NCBI GenBank assembly: GCA_947034885.2 | Contig: OX344749.2 | Span: 46,281,682-46,345,681 of the forward strand | Origin: Thuidium tamariscinum | Lineage: Eukaryota > Streptophyta > Bryopsida > Hypnales > Thuidiaceae | Direction: 5' to 3' | Length of the DNA: 64,000 bases | Part shown: one piece after another, positions 23,461 to 35,873 of the stretch | Position numbering within the stretch: the stretch's first letter is position 1 | Layout of the letters: the number at the start of each line of letters is the position of its first letter | Made by a program: the position numbers and the translations under genes | The notes under the pieces: generated by a model | Seen by the model: only the letters and a program-made list of their open reading frames with translations | Database searches by the model: none | Told to the model about the DNA's origin: nothing

Positions 23461-23877
23461 TTAACCCCTAAAAAGTCCCAAGGCCATTTTAATGTTAAAA
23501 AACATTCAAAACTGCCATTTTTGTTGTATTCATTCAAAGGATTTTTAAAAACATTTAAAAGCAATAGGATCTTGCTCTACACTTGTCTAAGAACATGTGG
23601 TATAAAATTTGTGATTTTTGACTATATAGATCAAAAGATATTTGCAATTAAAGTGGAAGAAAAAGTTTTTTCATGAAGATGCTCTAATTGCTTGCAAAAC
23701 AAGAAGCTCCATGACTTTCACATCACCAATCCAAATGGAATGAATCAAAGCTTCCCATTTAGACAAAAAAATAATCTATGGGAAAGTTTCAAGAAGTTTC
23801 ACTAGAAATTGAATCCATAAGAACGTGCCCAAAATCCATTTTGTCCCCTATAGGGACAATGGGACTTCAGGGATTAA
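23461..23877. mobile_element. Short TTAA-terminated element
   Basis: The left end is TTAACCCCTAAAAAGTCCCA. The right end, in reverse complement, is TTAATCCCTGAAGTCCCATT. At 417 bp it looks like an internally deleted form of the family seen at 19098. It shares the inner block AGGATCTTGC. Confidence 0.6.
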
Positions 23878-24953
23878 AGCACCAATGTTACATAAAATAT
23901 TGTGATTAACTGTTAAAATTCATTGTTTCTAATACTTCTTTTTGTGTACAATTGAGTTATTTGTAAAATACCCTAAACTGGGGCTTAAACCCATGAGTTT
24001 TGTGAAAAAGCCGGTTGAGTTAAAAAAGTCTAAATAAAAGTGGGTATGAAACTTATTTTTCTATCAAAATGGTGCTTAAAAAAGTTTGGTCCCTACTTTT
24101 GAAGTCGTGTGACATAAGTATCTTGCAAAAAAGTTTGATGCTTCAACTATAGTTGCCTTCTCAACCTCAAAAAAAGTCATGCCCAAAGTGGGGGGACTTT
24201 ACAAATAACTCAAATATTGACAAAACTTGGGAGAAATTTCAGAAGTGTTTGTAGTTACTGATGCGGGCATGGACTATACCACATCATTCTGTTCAGGGGA
24301 AGGCAGTGCTAGTGAATGTTATGCACTTGGGACTTAGGCAGGGTTAATTACAACTTCAACACATAAGACCCGGGCACACAATCACATGTTTTGTAGCAAC
24401 ATCACGCAGAATTGCAGAAGATAGGCAAACTAGGAGGCAGAGCACAGCAATTCCACGATAAGCAAGACCTCGTCAATGATTAAGCAACCAATCCTCAAAA
24501 GTTAGGGAGAAATCAAGGGGAGTTGAAAATGAAAAATATTCCGACCCAGATTGGAGACCAGAAGAAATTTTAGTCCTGTCAGCGTAGCAGTCCAGTTGCA
24601 ACTAAAGGAAGGACTAACTGCCAACAATTATATCCTGCTCGACTACATATAAATAATTGCAGCCCGCTTCTATTACAAGTACTGCCGATAAAGCAGAAGA
24701 CAAAAATGTCAACAACGCACCCACGAACCTAATTAGAACAAATCAAGCAGAGCCCCTGCAGTTTCGTATCATGGAAAATAATCTTTCTAAGAACCACCAT
24801 CCGGAGTCTTCCTATGATTTGACTTCTAATATGCTCCCAACCACCCTCGAATATGCGAAATTCGAACATGACCCCGTTGATTCAGTTCTTGGTGCTGCCC
24901 GCCAAGCGGAAAAAGACTGTACAAGTACCACATACTTCCCCCAACCCCTGCTC
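23878..24953. other. Intergenic stretch and TM9SF 3' untranslated region
   Basis: The part nearest 24953 should be the 3' untranslated region of the minus-strand TM9SF gene; from about 24250 the base composition rises towards gene-like values. A plus-strand open frame at 24657-24971 has no recognisable features and overlaps the TM9SF end, so I do not call it. Confidence 0.5.
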
Positions 24954-27900
24954 CTAGTCTATCTTTACTGATGCATAGATCACCCGTACGAACCAGTAGC
25001 AGGCATAGAAGCCTATCGTCCCTGTCAGCACAAAAAATGCATACGAAATGATCCCCATGTACCCGAAGTACATGATCCCCGAAACTACCTTGGTGATCTC
25101 CAAGTTCTTGAAGAAATAGAATGCTGCATACAGAAACAAATAAACCGCAGACGAACCCGAAGTCAGGTACGCCCTCCACCACCAGTTGTAGTCTTCGCTG
25201 CAGAGCTGGAAGTAGCACAGTACTATGGTGATCTCCGCACACGTCACCAGCAATATCAAAAACACGAGGAACAGAAACCCGAAGATGTAATAGAATTGGT
25301 GCAGCCAGATGGATGTCAAGATGAAGAAGAGCTCGATAAACACCGCACCAAATGGCAATACCCCTCCAATAAGAATGGAAAACATGGGTTGCATGTACCA
25401 CGGCTGTTCAGGTATCTGTCGTGGAATCTTGTTCGTCCGGACCGGGTCTTCAATTGCTGACTGCTTGAACCCAAAGTAGCTCCCAATAAAGACCAGTGGT
25501 ACCGAGATACCAAACCACAAGAACATGAGCACAAACATCGTCCCAAATGGTACTGCTCCTGATGACTTCTCACCCCAGATGAGCGCATTCAAAATGAAAA
25601 AGATCACAAACACTACTCCAGGGAAAGTGAATGCCGTCCGCAATGTGTTCCGCTTCCAGTTGGTACCCTTGAACATCTTGTACATACGTGAGGATGCATA
25701 CCCAGCGAACAACCCCATGAAGACCCACAGAAGCAACATGGCCGTCATTAATCCTCCACGATTAGCAGGGGAGAGAAATCCTAGTAGAGCGAAGATCATC
25801 GTCACTACTACCATTCCAAAAAACTGCACACCCGTGCCCGCGTAAACACAAAGCAGGCCTGATTTTGTTGGGGGCCTGAATACATCTCCATGAACCAGCT
25901 TCCATCCAGTCTCTTCTTGCGCTTCTTCCACGCTCTCCAGCTGGTTGTATCTGGAGATATCTCTCAGGAGAGTGCGCATCATGATCATCGCAACCATGCC
26001 AGATAGGAATAAGACAATCATAAGGGAGTTGATGATTGAGAACCAATGGATCTGGGTATCCAACATGAGCAGATATGTATCCCAGCGAGAGGCCCATTTC
26101 ACTTCACTTCGCTGCAAAAGCATGGGACAACTCGTTAGAAGAGACCCCTGAAATCATATGAAGGCTCCATGTATGGAATTACAAATGGGCTGATTCGCTA
26201 CCTTAAATGATACATCGTATGTGAAGACGACTTCTTGGTTTTTGTCTATCTCTTGAGGTGCCTTATCTGCTGTCACGAATATTTTTGGGTTGCAGGTTGT
26301 CAACTTTGTGTCCGTTTTATCCCAGCGCTCATAGCCGTGTTTTACACTGTAGTTTACGGCCAGACATAAGCATCAATCCTTGAAAGTTCTTATGGTTAGC
26401 AGGCAATTAAAAAACACGTTAAAACTTATAGTGATAGTGTAAACCGAACAACAATCGGAAACAAAGAGAACTCACAAATCTAAAAAAAGTTCGTCACTCG
26501 GAATTCAAACGAACTACTCAGCACAGTGCCTAAACTTTCACCCCACCTGTACGGCTTGACCTCAAATCCAACAATACGTGAGACATCAGATTGGATATCT
26601 TGATGATATAGCACAGTGAAGGCAAGATGGTTGTATATGAAATACTTCAGTTCACCACCCTGCATAGGCAATTGCTGTACTTAGTCATCAATTAATCAAT
26701 TAGTAAAGATAAATTATGTTAAGATGAGAACAGGTGCTGACATCTCAATAACAGAACACTAACCTTCTGATATGACGCCTTGAAACCGACAGGAAACCCA
26801 GGATCATAGGTCTGTCCTGTCGGACTTAATGTATGTGGCCGCTTCTCAGCTACTGGCAGATTGTCCAGAATCCTGAGAGTTTGAAGGTCAGATAATTGTA
26901 TGATACTTGAACTATTCTAGGGGTATTCACTCAGTAGTCTTTAAAGTAGCCATTAGATACAAGATTTGAAAGGACTGTAATCAACAAAGCACTTACATGT
27001 TAACTCGGTAGTCTTCGTCGATTTTCTCTTTGAAGTTCTTGATTGCTCCTTTTGAAAAATTACTCTTACGACACAAAATTTTGCAACTTTGATCATATTT
27101 CATTTGGAACTGCGGACCACACAACCACCAGCTTCAGTAAGACATAACTTACATATTTTGGATATTGTTGATACAAGTATCACATTAAAGTTCCAATAAT
27201 ATTCTAAACGCTGCTTGACAATACTTGAGCGTAGGCACACCTCGATCTCAAAACTTGAAGTATAATTACAGAACAATAATGTGAGAAGAGGAATTAAGCA
27301 TTGTGCTCTACAACGAAACATGTGCGCGACTTATGACGAGTCCGAAACTCAAGAAGCCTAGAGTAACATTGCGAAAACAATATGTGCAACAACAACAGGA
27401 CTCAAACATTACGTACAACGTAAGGCGAATTCTCAATGCGGTCGCCTCGAAGAACCTCTCCCAAATTTTCAGCACTGTTCACAATCTTCGTAGGCTTGCA
27501 GTAGTCGAGTGAGTAGTATTCATAAGGTAATTGAGTCTTGATGGACGACAACTTGTTCACTTTTACAGTCACCTCCGCTGTCTGCAAAGCCAGATAAAAT
27601 CGATGTTCGTAAAGTGGAGGTAGGATCAATCAAATTAACGTAGAAAATACGATACGTAGTACAACAAGAGTTCAAATGCTCTCTTAACCAAAGACACTTT
27701 AATCGTCGATTCAAAATATCCAAGGACCAAAGTAGTGTCTTTTCTTCTGGTTGTCAAAAGCAGGTGACATCTGCTGTTGGTGACAGGGAGGAAAAACAAT
27801 GTCCAAAGCTGAATCTCTCTTCAGATCACTTTCACATCGCATTTAAAGCAAAGTATATCACACGGCGCTTTGTAAATTGGTGAGCCTCGGGGTCCATATC

Positions 27901-29043
27901 GTCCTAGGAATTAAACACATAATAGATAAATAGCTCACACATCAAGCAGATTAAAATGGAGGGCTTTAGGGAGTTCAGAACCCTAACATTCACATACACA
28001 ATACTAAGCCAAATCTTTACTCAACCATTGAGTTATCAATTTTGCACACATGTACTCTACAGATTCCTTTTCACAAGGTGACCCTTTACAGATCAGTTAA
28101 TTTGAGATCAACTCCAAAATTTGAGATTGCATGTTCAGGGAGAAATCGTCCAAAATCTCTAAACATCAAAGTGGGAGCATCGGAACTTCAAAGGATCACG
28201 GTGACGAATTAGAAGTGGATTTAGTCTTGTTAAAATTGTCTTAGAAAGACCTTTAAATTGATTCGCGGCCCAATCCTAAGACTTTGAACTTCAAGTCCTA
28301 TAATGCTAAAACCCCTCAGAAACATAAACAGAGGGTCAATGCCAGGAGATGAATTCACAAAATATAAGACATCGAAGTCACTTCCAGTTTCGGCTGGAAA
28401 AGTTTCTCCATTTTCACCAGATTTACAAAATCTTGCACAAAGGTAACCACAAGTAGCTGCAACACCTAACTAAATACTACACTCCAAATCTTGCACCCTG
28501 AGTACAAATTGGTTTCGAGAATGTGCACAACCTCAACATCAGACCTCCTATATCACCTACCATTTAAATTTCGAACTCATGCAACTCAAGAACACAGTAT
28601 CCAAATAATGCTCTCTCTAATTCGCTAAAATCGTCATTAATTAGCTGACAAGAACATTCAAACCATTCTAGGAACAAGAAATACGCTCAGCCCTTAAAAT
28701 AGCACAATTCGATGAGGTCACCTAACAATCCGGTCATAAACAGCAGGCAAACACGGAATCAACTCCAAAACTCAAAATCTGACCCAGCCATAATTTTCAG
28801 ATCTAGCTCAAACAGAACTACCTCACACAAACATCCAACTCTCCATGGTACACATTCCAAGATAGTACTCACATCCAAATCACCACATTCAAAAACCAAA
28901 AGAAACCGACAGGAGAGGGAACGCACATCTTCGAAATCGATCGGAGCGACACCGGGCAAATAGAAAGCGGAGACAGGCGCCAGGAGGAGGAGGAGGAGAG
29001 GAAGGACGCGGAGCACGACCAAGCCAAACACTCGAAGCTCCAT
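24954..29043 (-). CDS. Transmembrane 9 superfamily member (TM9SF2/4 type, EMP70 / nonaspanin)
   Basis: Seven exons (29043-28927, 27581-27417, 27109-26997, 26872-26764, 26659-26547, 26346-26202, 26111-24954) join in frame to 639 residues, normal for the family; all introns are GT-AG. Residues 1-26 are a signal peptide with a run of leucines, cleaved before FYLPGVAP. The luminal domain contains [20 protein letters not shown], a [14 protein letters not shown] segment and [15 protein letters not shown]. The large last exon encodes the nine-helix membrane domain, with [20 protein letters not shown], the conserved [10 protein letters not shown] region and [14 protein letters not shown]. The protein ends in KID, the KXD/E signal that holds plant TM9SF proteins in the Golgi. 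Family members act in the endomembrane system in protein sorting and cell adhesion. Met at 26123 in the last exon's open frame is intronic and not the start. The signal exon is separated by a 1.3-kb intron. Confidence 0.96.
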
Positions 29044-29290
29044 TGGTCCCGACCGATCCCACGAGCCACTGCAATTTGGAGCTTTCTCGCTGGCCGTGAC
29101 GAAGTCGAGACGGCCAAAGCAAACCAAAGGAAAGGCAAATGAACTCAAAGATGAAAAAACTCCAGTGAAGGGTGTGGAGAGCGGGATACTGCAACAACAG
29201 AGTTGCGGGGAAGATGAAAGAGAGAGAGCGCCAAACCCTAATCTCGGCATCCGTTCTCCGCGCACGCCCCACGATCTTCGTGGGGTTGGG
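29044..29290 (-). promoter_or_regulatory. TM9SF 5' leader / promoter-proximal region
   Basis: Higher GC than the flanks and purine/pyrimidine runs suggest the 5' untranslated region on the minus strand. AT-rich repeat DNA begins close upstream, near 29380, so the promoter must be short or lie partly in the repeat. No core element is clear. Confidence 0.4.
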
Positions 29291-29381
29291 TCTCCGTGGT
29301 GGGCCTAAACCCGTGGTTCAACTCCCAGTCAAGCGAACCCATAAGCGTCCAGACTCATCTGATTTCGGCAAAATCATGATA

Positions 29382-29878
29382 AAGTACTATTTGGGAATTG
29401 AGATGCAAATAAAGTTGTAGAGTTTGAATTATAGATTATGTCCATATGGTTAGATTCACCAATGCTATCCCTTATATTTTTCTATAAATTTTGAAAGGGA
29501 AAATTCAATTTTAAAAAAAAAATCAACTACAAGCAAAATATTGTCATTTTTTGAGTAAAGTTTATAGGAATGGGTTTGAATTGGGATTCTCTACACATGG
29601 TGATTTTTTGAAATTTTTGTGTTTTTTGATTCTATGACCTCATTTTGGCAATTCCAAATTTGAACTAGAGTCAATGCAATTTTGGCTTGGTCAACCACTT
29701 GACAAACTTTTGCATTTGCAATTTTAGAAAAATGTGTACCCTAATAACACCAAATCCAACCCTTTGATAGGACAAAAATTTGATAAAGTATCTTTAAAAA
29801 TTAGGATAACTTTCATCCAAGCTAAAATGAGAAAGAAATTTGATTTTCAATTTGTATGTCATCTAGAAATTGGATATT
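29382..29878. repeat. Dispersed ~500-bp repeat, copy 2, next to the TM9SF start
   Basis: Same family and orientation as 14281-14785. It begins about 340 bp upstream of the TM9SF ATG (minus strand), so its insertion probably set the upstream limit of that promoter. No target duplication was identified. Confidence 0.75.
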
Positions 29879-32759
29879 GGAACTCTTAAGGATTAATCCT
29901 TAAATGGTCTCCACTACATGTCACTTTTCTACATTTTCTAGTATATGAAGTGTAGTTTTAAATCCAAGGCTCCTAAAGAGATGAGAGAAATAACTCCAAC
30001 CACTCTAAAGTCTATTAGTTTAGGATCTTACATTTGATGTTGAGAAGCTAGTCCAAATGACATCTAGACTATATATCTTCATAGAAAAGAAGAGTCTATA
30101 CTAAGGGATGCTTAACATTTAGAGGTAAAGCCAATTTGACTTAAGGTCAATTGGACAATTTCATCCATTTATCCAATCACAAGTGAAGATTTCAAACTTC
30201 TTATACAACAAATTGGCCTAGCCTTTAGGTGAAAAGCATCCCCATACTATTTATTTTGAAGGTAAAGGATGAAGTTTAAAGTTACATAATTTGTTAGAGT
30301 TGTAAAAGAAAGGGTGGGGCAATGAGTATAGGAATAGTGTGAAGAGTGTTATTTGTTTTAGGATAATTCATTTATATTGAGAAGTACTTGAATGTTTAAA
30401 ATTTTTTTTTACATAATATTATGTACATAACAAATTTAATGACAATTTTGGGGTCAGTGTGTTAAAAAAATAAGGATATAGGAGCGACCAACCACTATTT
30501 TATAGGAGGGTATTACTTTGGGTTAATAGAGAAGGGCTTGCGTTACTAGAATTCCAAATTGATATGAATAAATGATATGGTAATTTAGATTCTTTTAAAA
30601 ATTCTACTACATTTTTTGTCCTATATCAAATTTCTTTCAAAATTTCTTTTCTTCCCACCGCTAATGATTACTTGCAACTAAAACTTAATAGATAGTACAA
30701 AAACAATTCCTACATATTATTGTGCATATTGTGAAGATACCTATATGGAATCAAACAACATAGGTTTAAGTGAATTTGATATCAAAAAGCAATCTCTGTA
30801 TCAGTCATATTGATCATGTAAACCTCATTTTCTTTCATTGTTGATAATTCTGAACATTCCAAAATTATTCTTGAAGAAATTTAGAAAAAGGAACACATTT
30901 ATGTATAAATAGAAAAAATCAATTCAAAAAATAGGAGTGTCTAAAAATTAGGGGGAAGAGCAAAGTGTCAATAGCTAAGAAATCTATATTGAATTGCCAT
31001 TAAATTATTTTAGCACCAATGTATCAAATTAGACAAGAGCATATAATGATGTTTGGACCTTTGTCAATTCTTAAAGTTGGACTTTAGTGGTAACTAAAGT
31101 GGGACACCTTTTAAAAGGTCCACTTCTTGTACATTGATGGTGCAATGAAGAATACTTCAAAATGTACCTTTGTATTAGAGGATCAGTTTAGAAGGCTTCT
31201 TTTTATTCCCAACCTCTCCATAACCTAGTTCTCTTGAAAAAGCTAACTTCCACCATTCCTAAATCCTAGAGATGGTAATTTAAGTGCATGGGCATGGACA
31301 CTTTGTGAATCAACTTGTAAATCAATGCAACTTTTTCATAATTTTTCGGAGAACATAAACTCATAAAGATTAAAAAAAACTTTCAATTGCAAAAAGGAGG
31401 TGGAACAAAAATGTCTAGCACCAAAGGAGACACCTCAAAAAAGACTAATCGTGCAAGGGCAAAGTGTAATCCATTTGAGGTAGAATTACTCAATGTTGTT
31501 AATCACTCAATTTCAACATCTACTAGCTCCTCCCATTTGAATCAATCACCCATCCATTACCACAATTTTAGCAACCTTTTAGCATCATGACAATGCACTT
31601 AGAAAAGAGACACGTCAACATGTGGTTAGCATAGGTCTACCCATGCTTTACCAATTGACTACCAACAAACTTTAATAAATCAAAGAAAATTCATTTGTTG
31701 TTAGAATGTCATCATTCTACTTGCATATGACTAATCATCCTTTTCAATCCCTAAAAAATATGTGAATTGACAAATAACTTCTCTTAAGTTTCTCAATAGC
31801 AAATCTAGGTGGTAATAGGTTGATTTATTTTATTACTAAGGTAAGAGGCCCTAAAACAAAGCAAGTTTGAAAAAAATCCTTATCAATGTTCAAATAGATT
31901 GCATTTATGGAGGTGGAAACTATTGATAATCTTTGCAATTCAACTTCATAAATTCATAACTAACTCCTTGAAGGTCCAAATAATCTAAAGCATTTTGAAT
32001 TGGATTCCAATTTTGTTTTCTTTCTATTAAAGTTTACTGAAGAACGCTTCAAGGGCTTTAGGTTTCTCCAAAATGCAATCATCTCTTAAATGGACCACCA
32101 ATACCTTAGTTCCATCTCTCACAGACTGAACCCAACTCAACAAATTGGGATAGAATATTACAAGAGACAACGGATCACATATAAAAAGAAAGAGGACATT
32201 TCCTAGAAGGCGGGTCATGATCTGTATAATTTTCATACAATGCTTACAACTGCACATTTGATACCTTTGTGACTATAAAGAAGGTACCAAGATTGGTATT
32301 AAAAAATAGGATACTCCATATCTAGTTATCTATACACCTAAATTCCTAGGATAATACCCAAGTTGATAGCAATGTCATATTCGAGTCAATTTGCAATGAC
32401 TAGGGTACTAGTAGCCAAGACAATAGTTTGTACTAGTGGTAAGGCCAAGGCTAGATTATTGGACCATCCCAGACCATCCCAAATGTGTTGTATTGTTGTA
32501 AGAGTAGTGGGCCACTAAGTTAGCTAAATTTTTTTATAAATTCAATAATGAATCTTCTTCTAAATTTGAATACACTACTTCATAGCTAACTTTCTTTTCT
32601 TAAGAATGAGTCCAAGAATAAGTGACTTTTCACATTCCTAAGCATAGAAATGGCTATTCTAAAAACAAATTGACCATGTTATAGTTGATAAAAGTTTAAA
32701 GGATTAACTTTAAGAAATTAAGAGTATTTGAAAAGCATTTCAACAAAAGGAGGTTTAGC
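29879..32759. other. AT-rich intergenic stretch
   Basis: No gene could be supported. TTAATCCTTAAATGGTC at 29893 resembles the terminus of the TTAA family, but no partner end was found. Short open frames at 31387-31590 and 32027-32257 have no recognisable domain. Confidence 0.55.
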
Positions 32760-32858
32760 CATTAGATGAAATCTGAGGGCATTAGGAGACCGTTTCGGGT
32801 TTGTTCCCGAAACGGCTCCCAATGCCGCAGATCCTCGTCAGGCCGATTTTTATGGAAA

Positions 32859-32894
<36 letters not shown>

Positions 32895-33062
32895 TTTGGG
32901 TCCTGAAATATGAAAATAAGTCCAAAAAAAAATTTGAAAAAAAAAAAAAAATATTACGTGGCAGTGTCCCGACCACGTAGGATTCGGGTTCACAGGGCAG
33001 AAACTGCGTTCCCGCAGTCCGGGAACCCGCAGTCTCCTAATGCCCTCAAATTTCTTCTAATG
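32760..33062. mobile_element. MITE, CATTAGAAGAAATCTGAGG family, copy 1
   Basis: The inverted ends are CATTAGATGAAATCTGAGGG and CATTAGAAGAAATTTGAGGG. Inside are a GC-rich stem CCGTTTCGGG...CCCGAAACGG, an (AAT)n run at 32861-32893, an A-rich run, and CTACGTGGTCGGGACACTGC (minus strand), matching the ATGTGGTCGAG...TGCCAC block of the other copies. Length 303 bp; no coding capacity. Confidence 0.8.
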
Positions 33063-33176
33063 CATAAATGTGGTTATTGGAACTTTTTATGCTATTTTCA
33101 AACATTTAAAAGGAATAATATATCAAAGCCATTTTACAAAAACAATGAATTATTTGAATGATATTTACTTGCACCA

Positions 33177-34267
33177 GGGTGATTGTATGAAACACTTGTA
33201 CTGCTGTGTTGCATCATGTTTTGTAGTGACTAGTTTTTTAGCCATAACTTTTGTTTTTTAGCTTCAAACGATTCAAATTTTTTAAAATGGATACTCATAA
33301 CTATTATACATCATTCATAATTTTTGAAGATTTAAAAAAAATATTTTACTATTTTTAAATAGTCCCCGATTTTTTGTCACACATTCCAATTTAGGGGTTT
33401 TTAGTACTATTTAGAACCCAAAAAAATGAATTTTGAGCTGAAATTTTGAGAGGATGTTTTTTTAGTAGAATTATAGCTTATCTCAAAAGGAATTTCAAAA
33501 ATAGTCATTTTCATGTGGTGTAGAAGTCTACAAAGAGACCTTTTTTCTGCTTGCTTTTTGAAACGTGTAAAACATTTTTTTGGTGATTTTCTTGGTCAAG
33601 CCTTATCACCCAAAAGTCTTCTCAAATGGACAATTTTTATTTTTATTTTAAAAAATGTTTTTTATTTTTTATTAATTAAAACATTGAAGTATGTATTTTC
33701 TTCACCGGAATTCTATGTGTTCTATGTCCAAAATTCTAGTGAAGAAAAATACAACTTCAACATTTTAATTTGTAAAAAATAGAAAAAACAAATTTAATGA
33801 AATCTAAAAATTGGCCATTTGAGAAGACTTTTTGGTGATAAGGCTTGACCAAGAAAATCACCTAAAAAATGTTTTATATGTTTCAAAAAGCAAGTAGAAA
33901 GAAGGTCTCTTTGTGGACTTCTACACATCAAAAAAATGACTATTTTTAAAATTCCTTTGGAGATAAGCTATAAGTCTACTAATAGAATATCCACTCAAAT
34001 ATTCAACTCAAAATTCGGTTTTTTGGGTTCTAAATAGTACTAAAAACCCCACAATGTCAAAGTGTGACAAATTAACAAAATTGAATTTTAAATATCAAAT
34101 TATTTTTTTTAATTTGTAAAAAATAAGGATAATAATGTGAGTCAAGATATCTAGGAAGCGTTTTTTTATTTTGGGCACTTAGTTTTTTATTCAAAAATTA
34201 GAGCCATCTTAAAGTGGTCAACCCAAAAAAACGCAACAAATAGTACAAGTGTTTCGTGCATTCACCC
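33177..34267. mobile_element. 1.09-kb foldback element A with 4-bp target duplication ACCA
   Basis: Termini are GGGTGATTGTATGAAACACT on the left and, in reverse complement, GGGTGAATGCACGAAACACT on the right. ACCA stands directly outside both ends (33173-33176 and 34268-34271). The arms of about 530 bp pair along almost their whole length around a short centre near 33720 (GGAATTCT...AATTCT). Arm blocks such as AAGGTCTCTTTGTGGACTTC recur inverted. An 89-codon frame inside lies in the arm and does not look like a real protein. Confidence 0.85.
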
Positions 34268-34828
34268 ACCAATGTAATTGTATGTTGGTTTTGAAGCACT
34301 TCAAAGTTTTGAGTTTTTTTATTTGAATAGATTTAGAAATTGAATTTCACCTTCACCTGATATGTTGCTTGGAAATTTTCAACATCCATTTTCAACACTA
34401 ATCTATGTGATCAATTTGATGATTGTATGTCATCTACAACACATACATGATGGTCACAAGATTGTACGATTGTGGTTCCTATACCTAAAAAACATTCAAA
34501 CTTACAACACTTCAAAAGCAATGATGTTTTTAAACTTGGAAAAACCTTGGGCCTTTAGAGATTAATAAATTGCATAGGCATCATGATCAGTCAAGTCTGT
34601 TTTAAAGGACGGCTGCCATTCTTTACATTCATAGAGTTGTAATCACCAACTGCATGTCTTGCAATCTCCCATTTAATTTGCAATGCTTACCTAATCTTAG
34701 CACATTATTTCGATCATCCTCATTCTGATGTTATACAGAATTCAAACAATGTAGAAGTGAGGTGAATTCATAGGTACTTGAAATTGATCACAAATAATAC
34801 TAAGCAGGTTAACAAGGGAGGTTTAAGA

Positions 34829-35104
34829 CATTAGAAGAAATCTGAGGGCATTAGAAGACTGCGGGTTCCTGGACTGCGGGAACACAGTTTCTGCCGCGTG
34901 AATTGAAATCCGATGTGGTCGAGAGAGTGCCACATCATTAAATATTATTTTTTTTGAGATTTTTTTTGGGGGCTTTTTTTCATATTTCAGGACCCCCAAT
35001 TTTTAATTTATTTATTATTTTGTAAATGCCGCCCTAACAGCAGCCAGCAGTTAGGGAACAGTTTCGGGGAACAGCCCCAAAATGGCCTCAGATTTCTTCT
35101 AATG
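34829..35104. mobile_element. MITE, CATTAGAAGAAATCTGAGG family, copy 2 (opposite orientation)
   Basis: The ends are CATTAGAAGAAATCTGAGGG and, in reverse complement, CATTAGAAGAAATCTGAGGC. The interior carries GCGGGTTCCTGGACTGCGGG, GATGTGGTCGAGAGAGTGCC and TTTCGGGGAACAGCCCC, the same blocks as copy 1 in inverse order. Length 276 bp. Confidence 0.82.
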
Positions 35105-35249
35105 AGTTTTCCATGAAGGAAAATAATGAAACAAAGTTTACCACCCGCCTCAATTGAACCATTACGACCTCCTCGTGGTAAAATCCGCTCCAGGTCATTC
35201 TTCAATCCATTGCAATACTCTTAAAACTCCCTTGCGGTTTATCTTCTAG

Positions 35250-35873
35250 GGTAGGAGGCTCTAAAAGCGTCTTCTTAAGGGCTGATCACAGTTTTTGTGA
35301 GGCAATGGTGATGGAAAGTATTTTCAGTGATTTTTCTGACAAAGAGAAATAGTAGCAGAATCCAACGCAAGTGGTTTCAAATTTTTCGGAGTAGGTATGA
35401 ATTACTTATCAATTTTGAAAGATATCAGGCATAGGCACCTATTTGTGATCCTAGGGTGCCCTTAAAGTGTGCACAGTGAAATTGGAAAAAGACATGACAT
35501 GCCCTGACAAGGACCAGCACGGCATGCAAGAGGGTTCTGAATACTTTCAAAAATAAGTCCTTGGATGCAACAAAAATGGACCTTGCTTTTCTTTATTTTT
35601 TACTGCTGAAATGGATTTTTCTGGAGTAAAATCTAGTTTTTTTTAAAGTTAAATTTTTATGTGGCCAGTGATTACAAAACCGTTCTATTGTGGCCTTTAT
35701 TGCATCTGCCAATGCTGTTTGAATAAACCTTTTTTGGATGGATTATGGTCCTAACATTATAAGGTGTCTATTTCTCTTCTTAACTGTATCCATTTATGGT
35801 GTGCTTAATGTTTGTTTTTGATCAATTCATAGGGACTGTTTGAAAAGGCTGGTCGCTTTTAGAGCCTCCTACC
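35250..35873. mobile_element. DNA element with perfect 20-bp terminal inverted repeats
   Basis: GGTAGGAGGCTCTAAAAGCG at 35250-35269 is exactly complemented at 35854-35873. The interior of about 580 bp has no open frame. No target duplication is obvious, so the element could also be a relic whose flanks have changed. The family is not identified. Confidence 0.65.

Noticed and set aside
24826..25401. 191-codon minus-strand frame overlapping the TM9SF last exon
   Set aside because: Antiphase shadow of the nine-helix domain; no independent motif.
26112..26123. Met at 26123 as the start of a 389-residue TM9SF protein
   Set aside because: The codons before 26111 are the intron's acceptor region; upstream exons supply the luminal domain in frame.
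28759..29265. 168-codon minus-strand frame over the TM9SF first exon and leader
   Set aside because: Only the part from the Met at 29043 to the donor at 28926 fits the family (signal peptide, [13 protein letters not shown]); the rest is leader or intron.
29300..29345. GTGGTTCAACTCCCAGTC as a tRNA T-arm
   Set aside because: No matching acceptor stem, D-arm or anticodon arm upstream on either strand.
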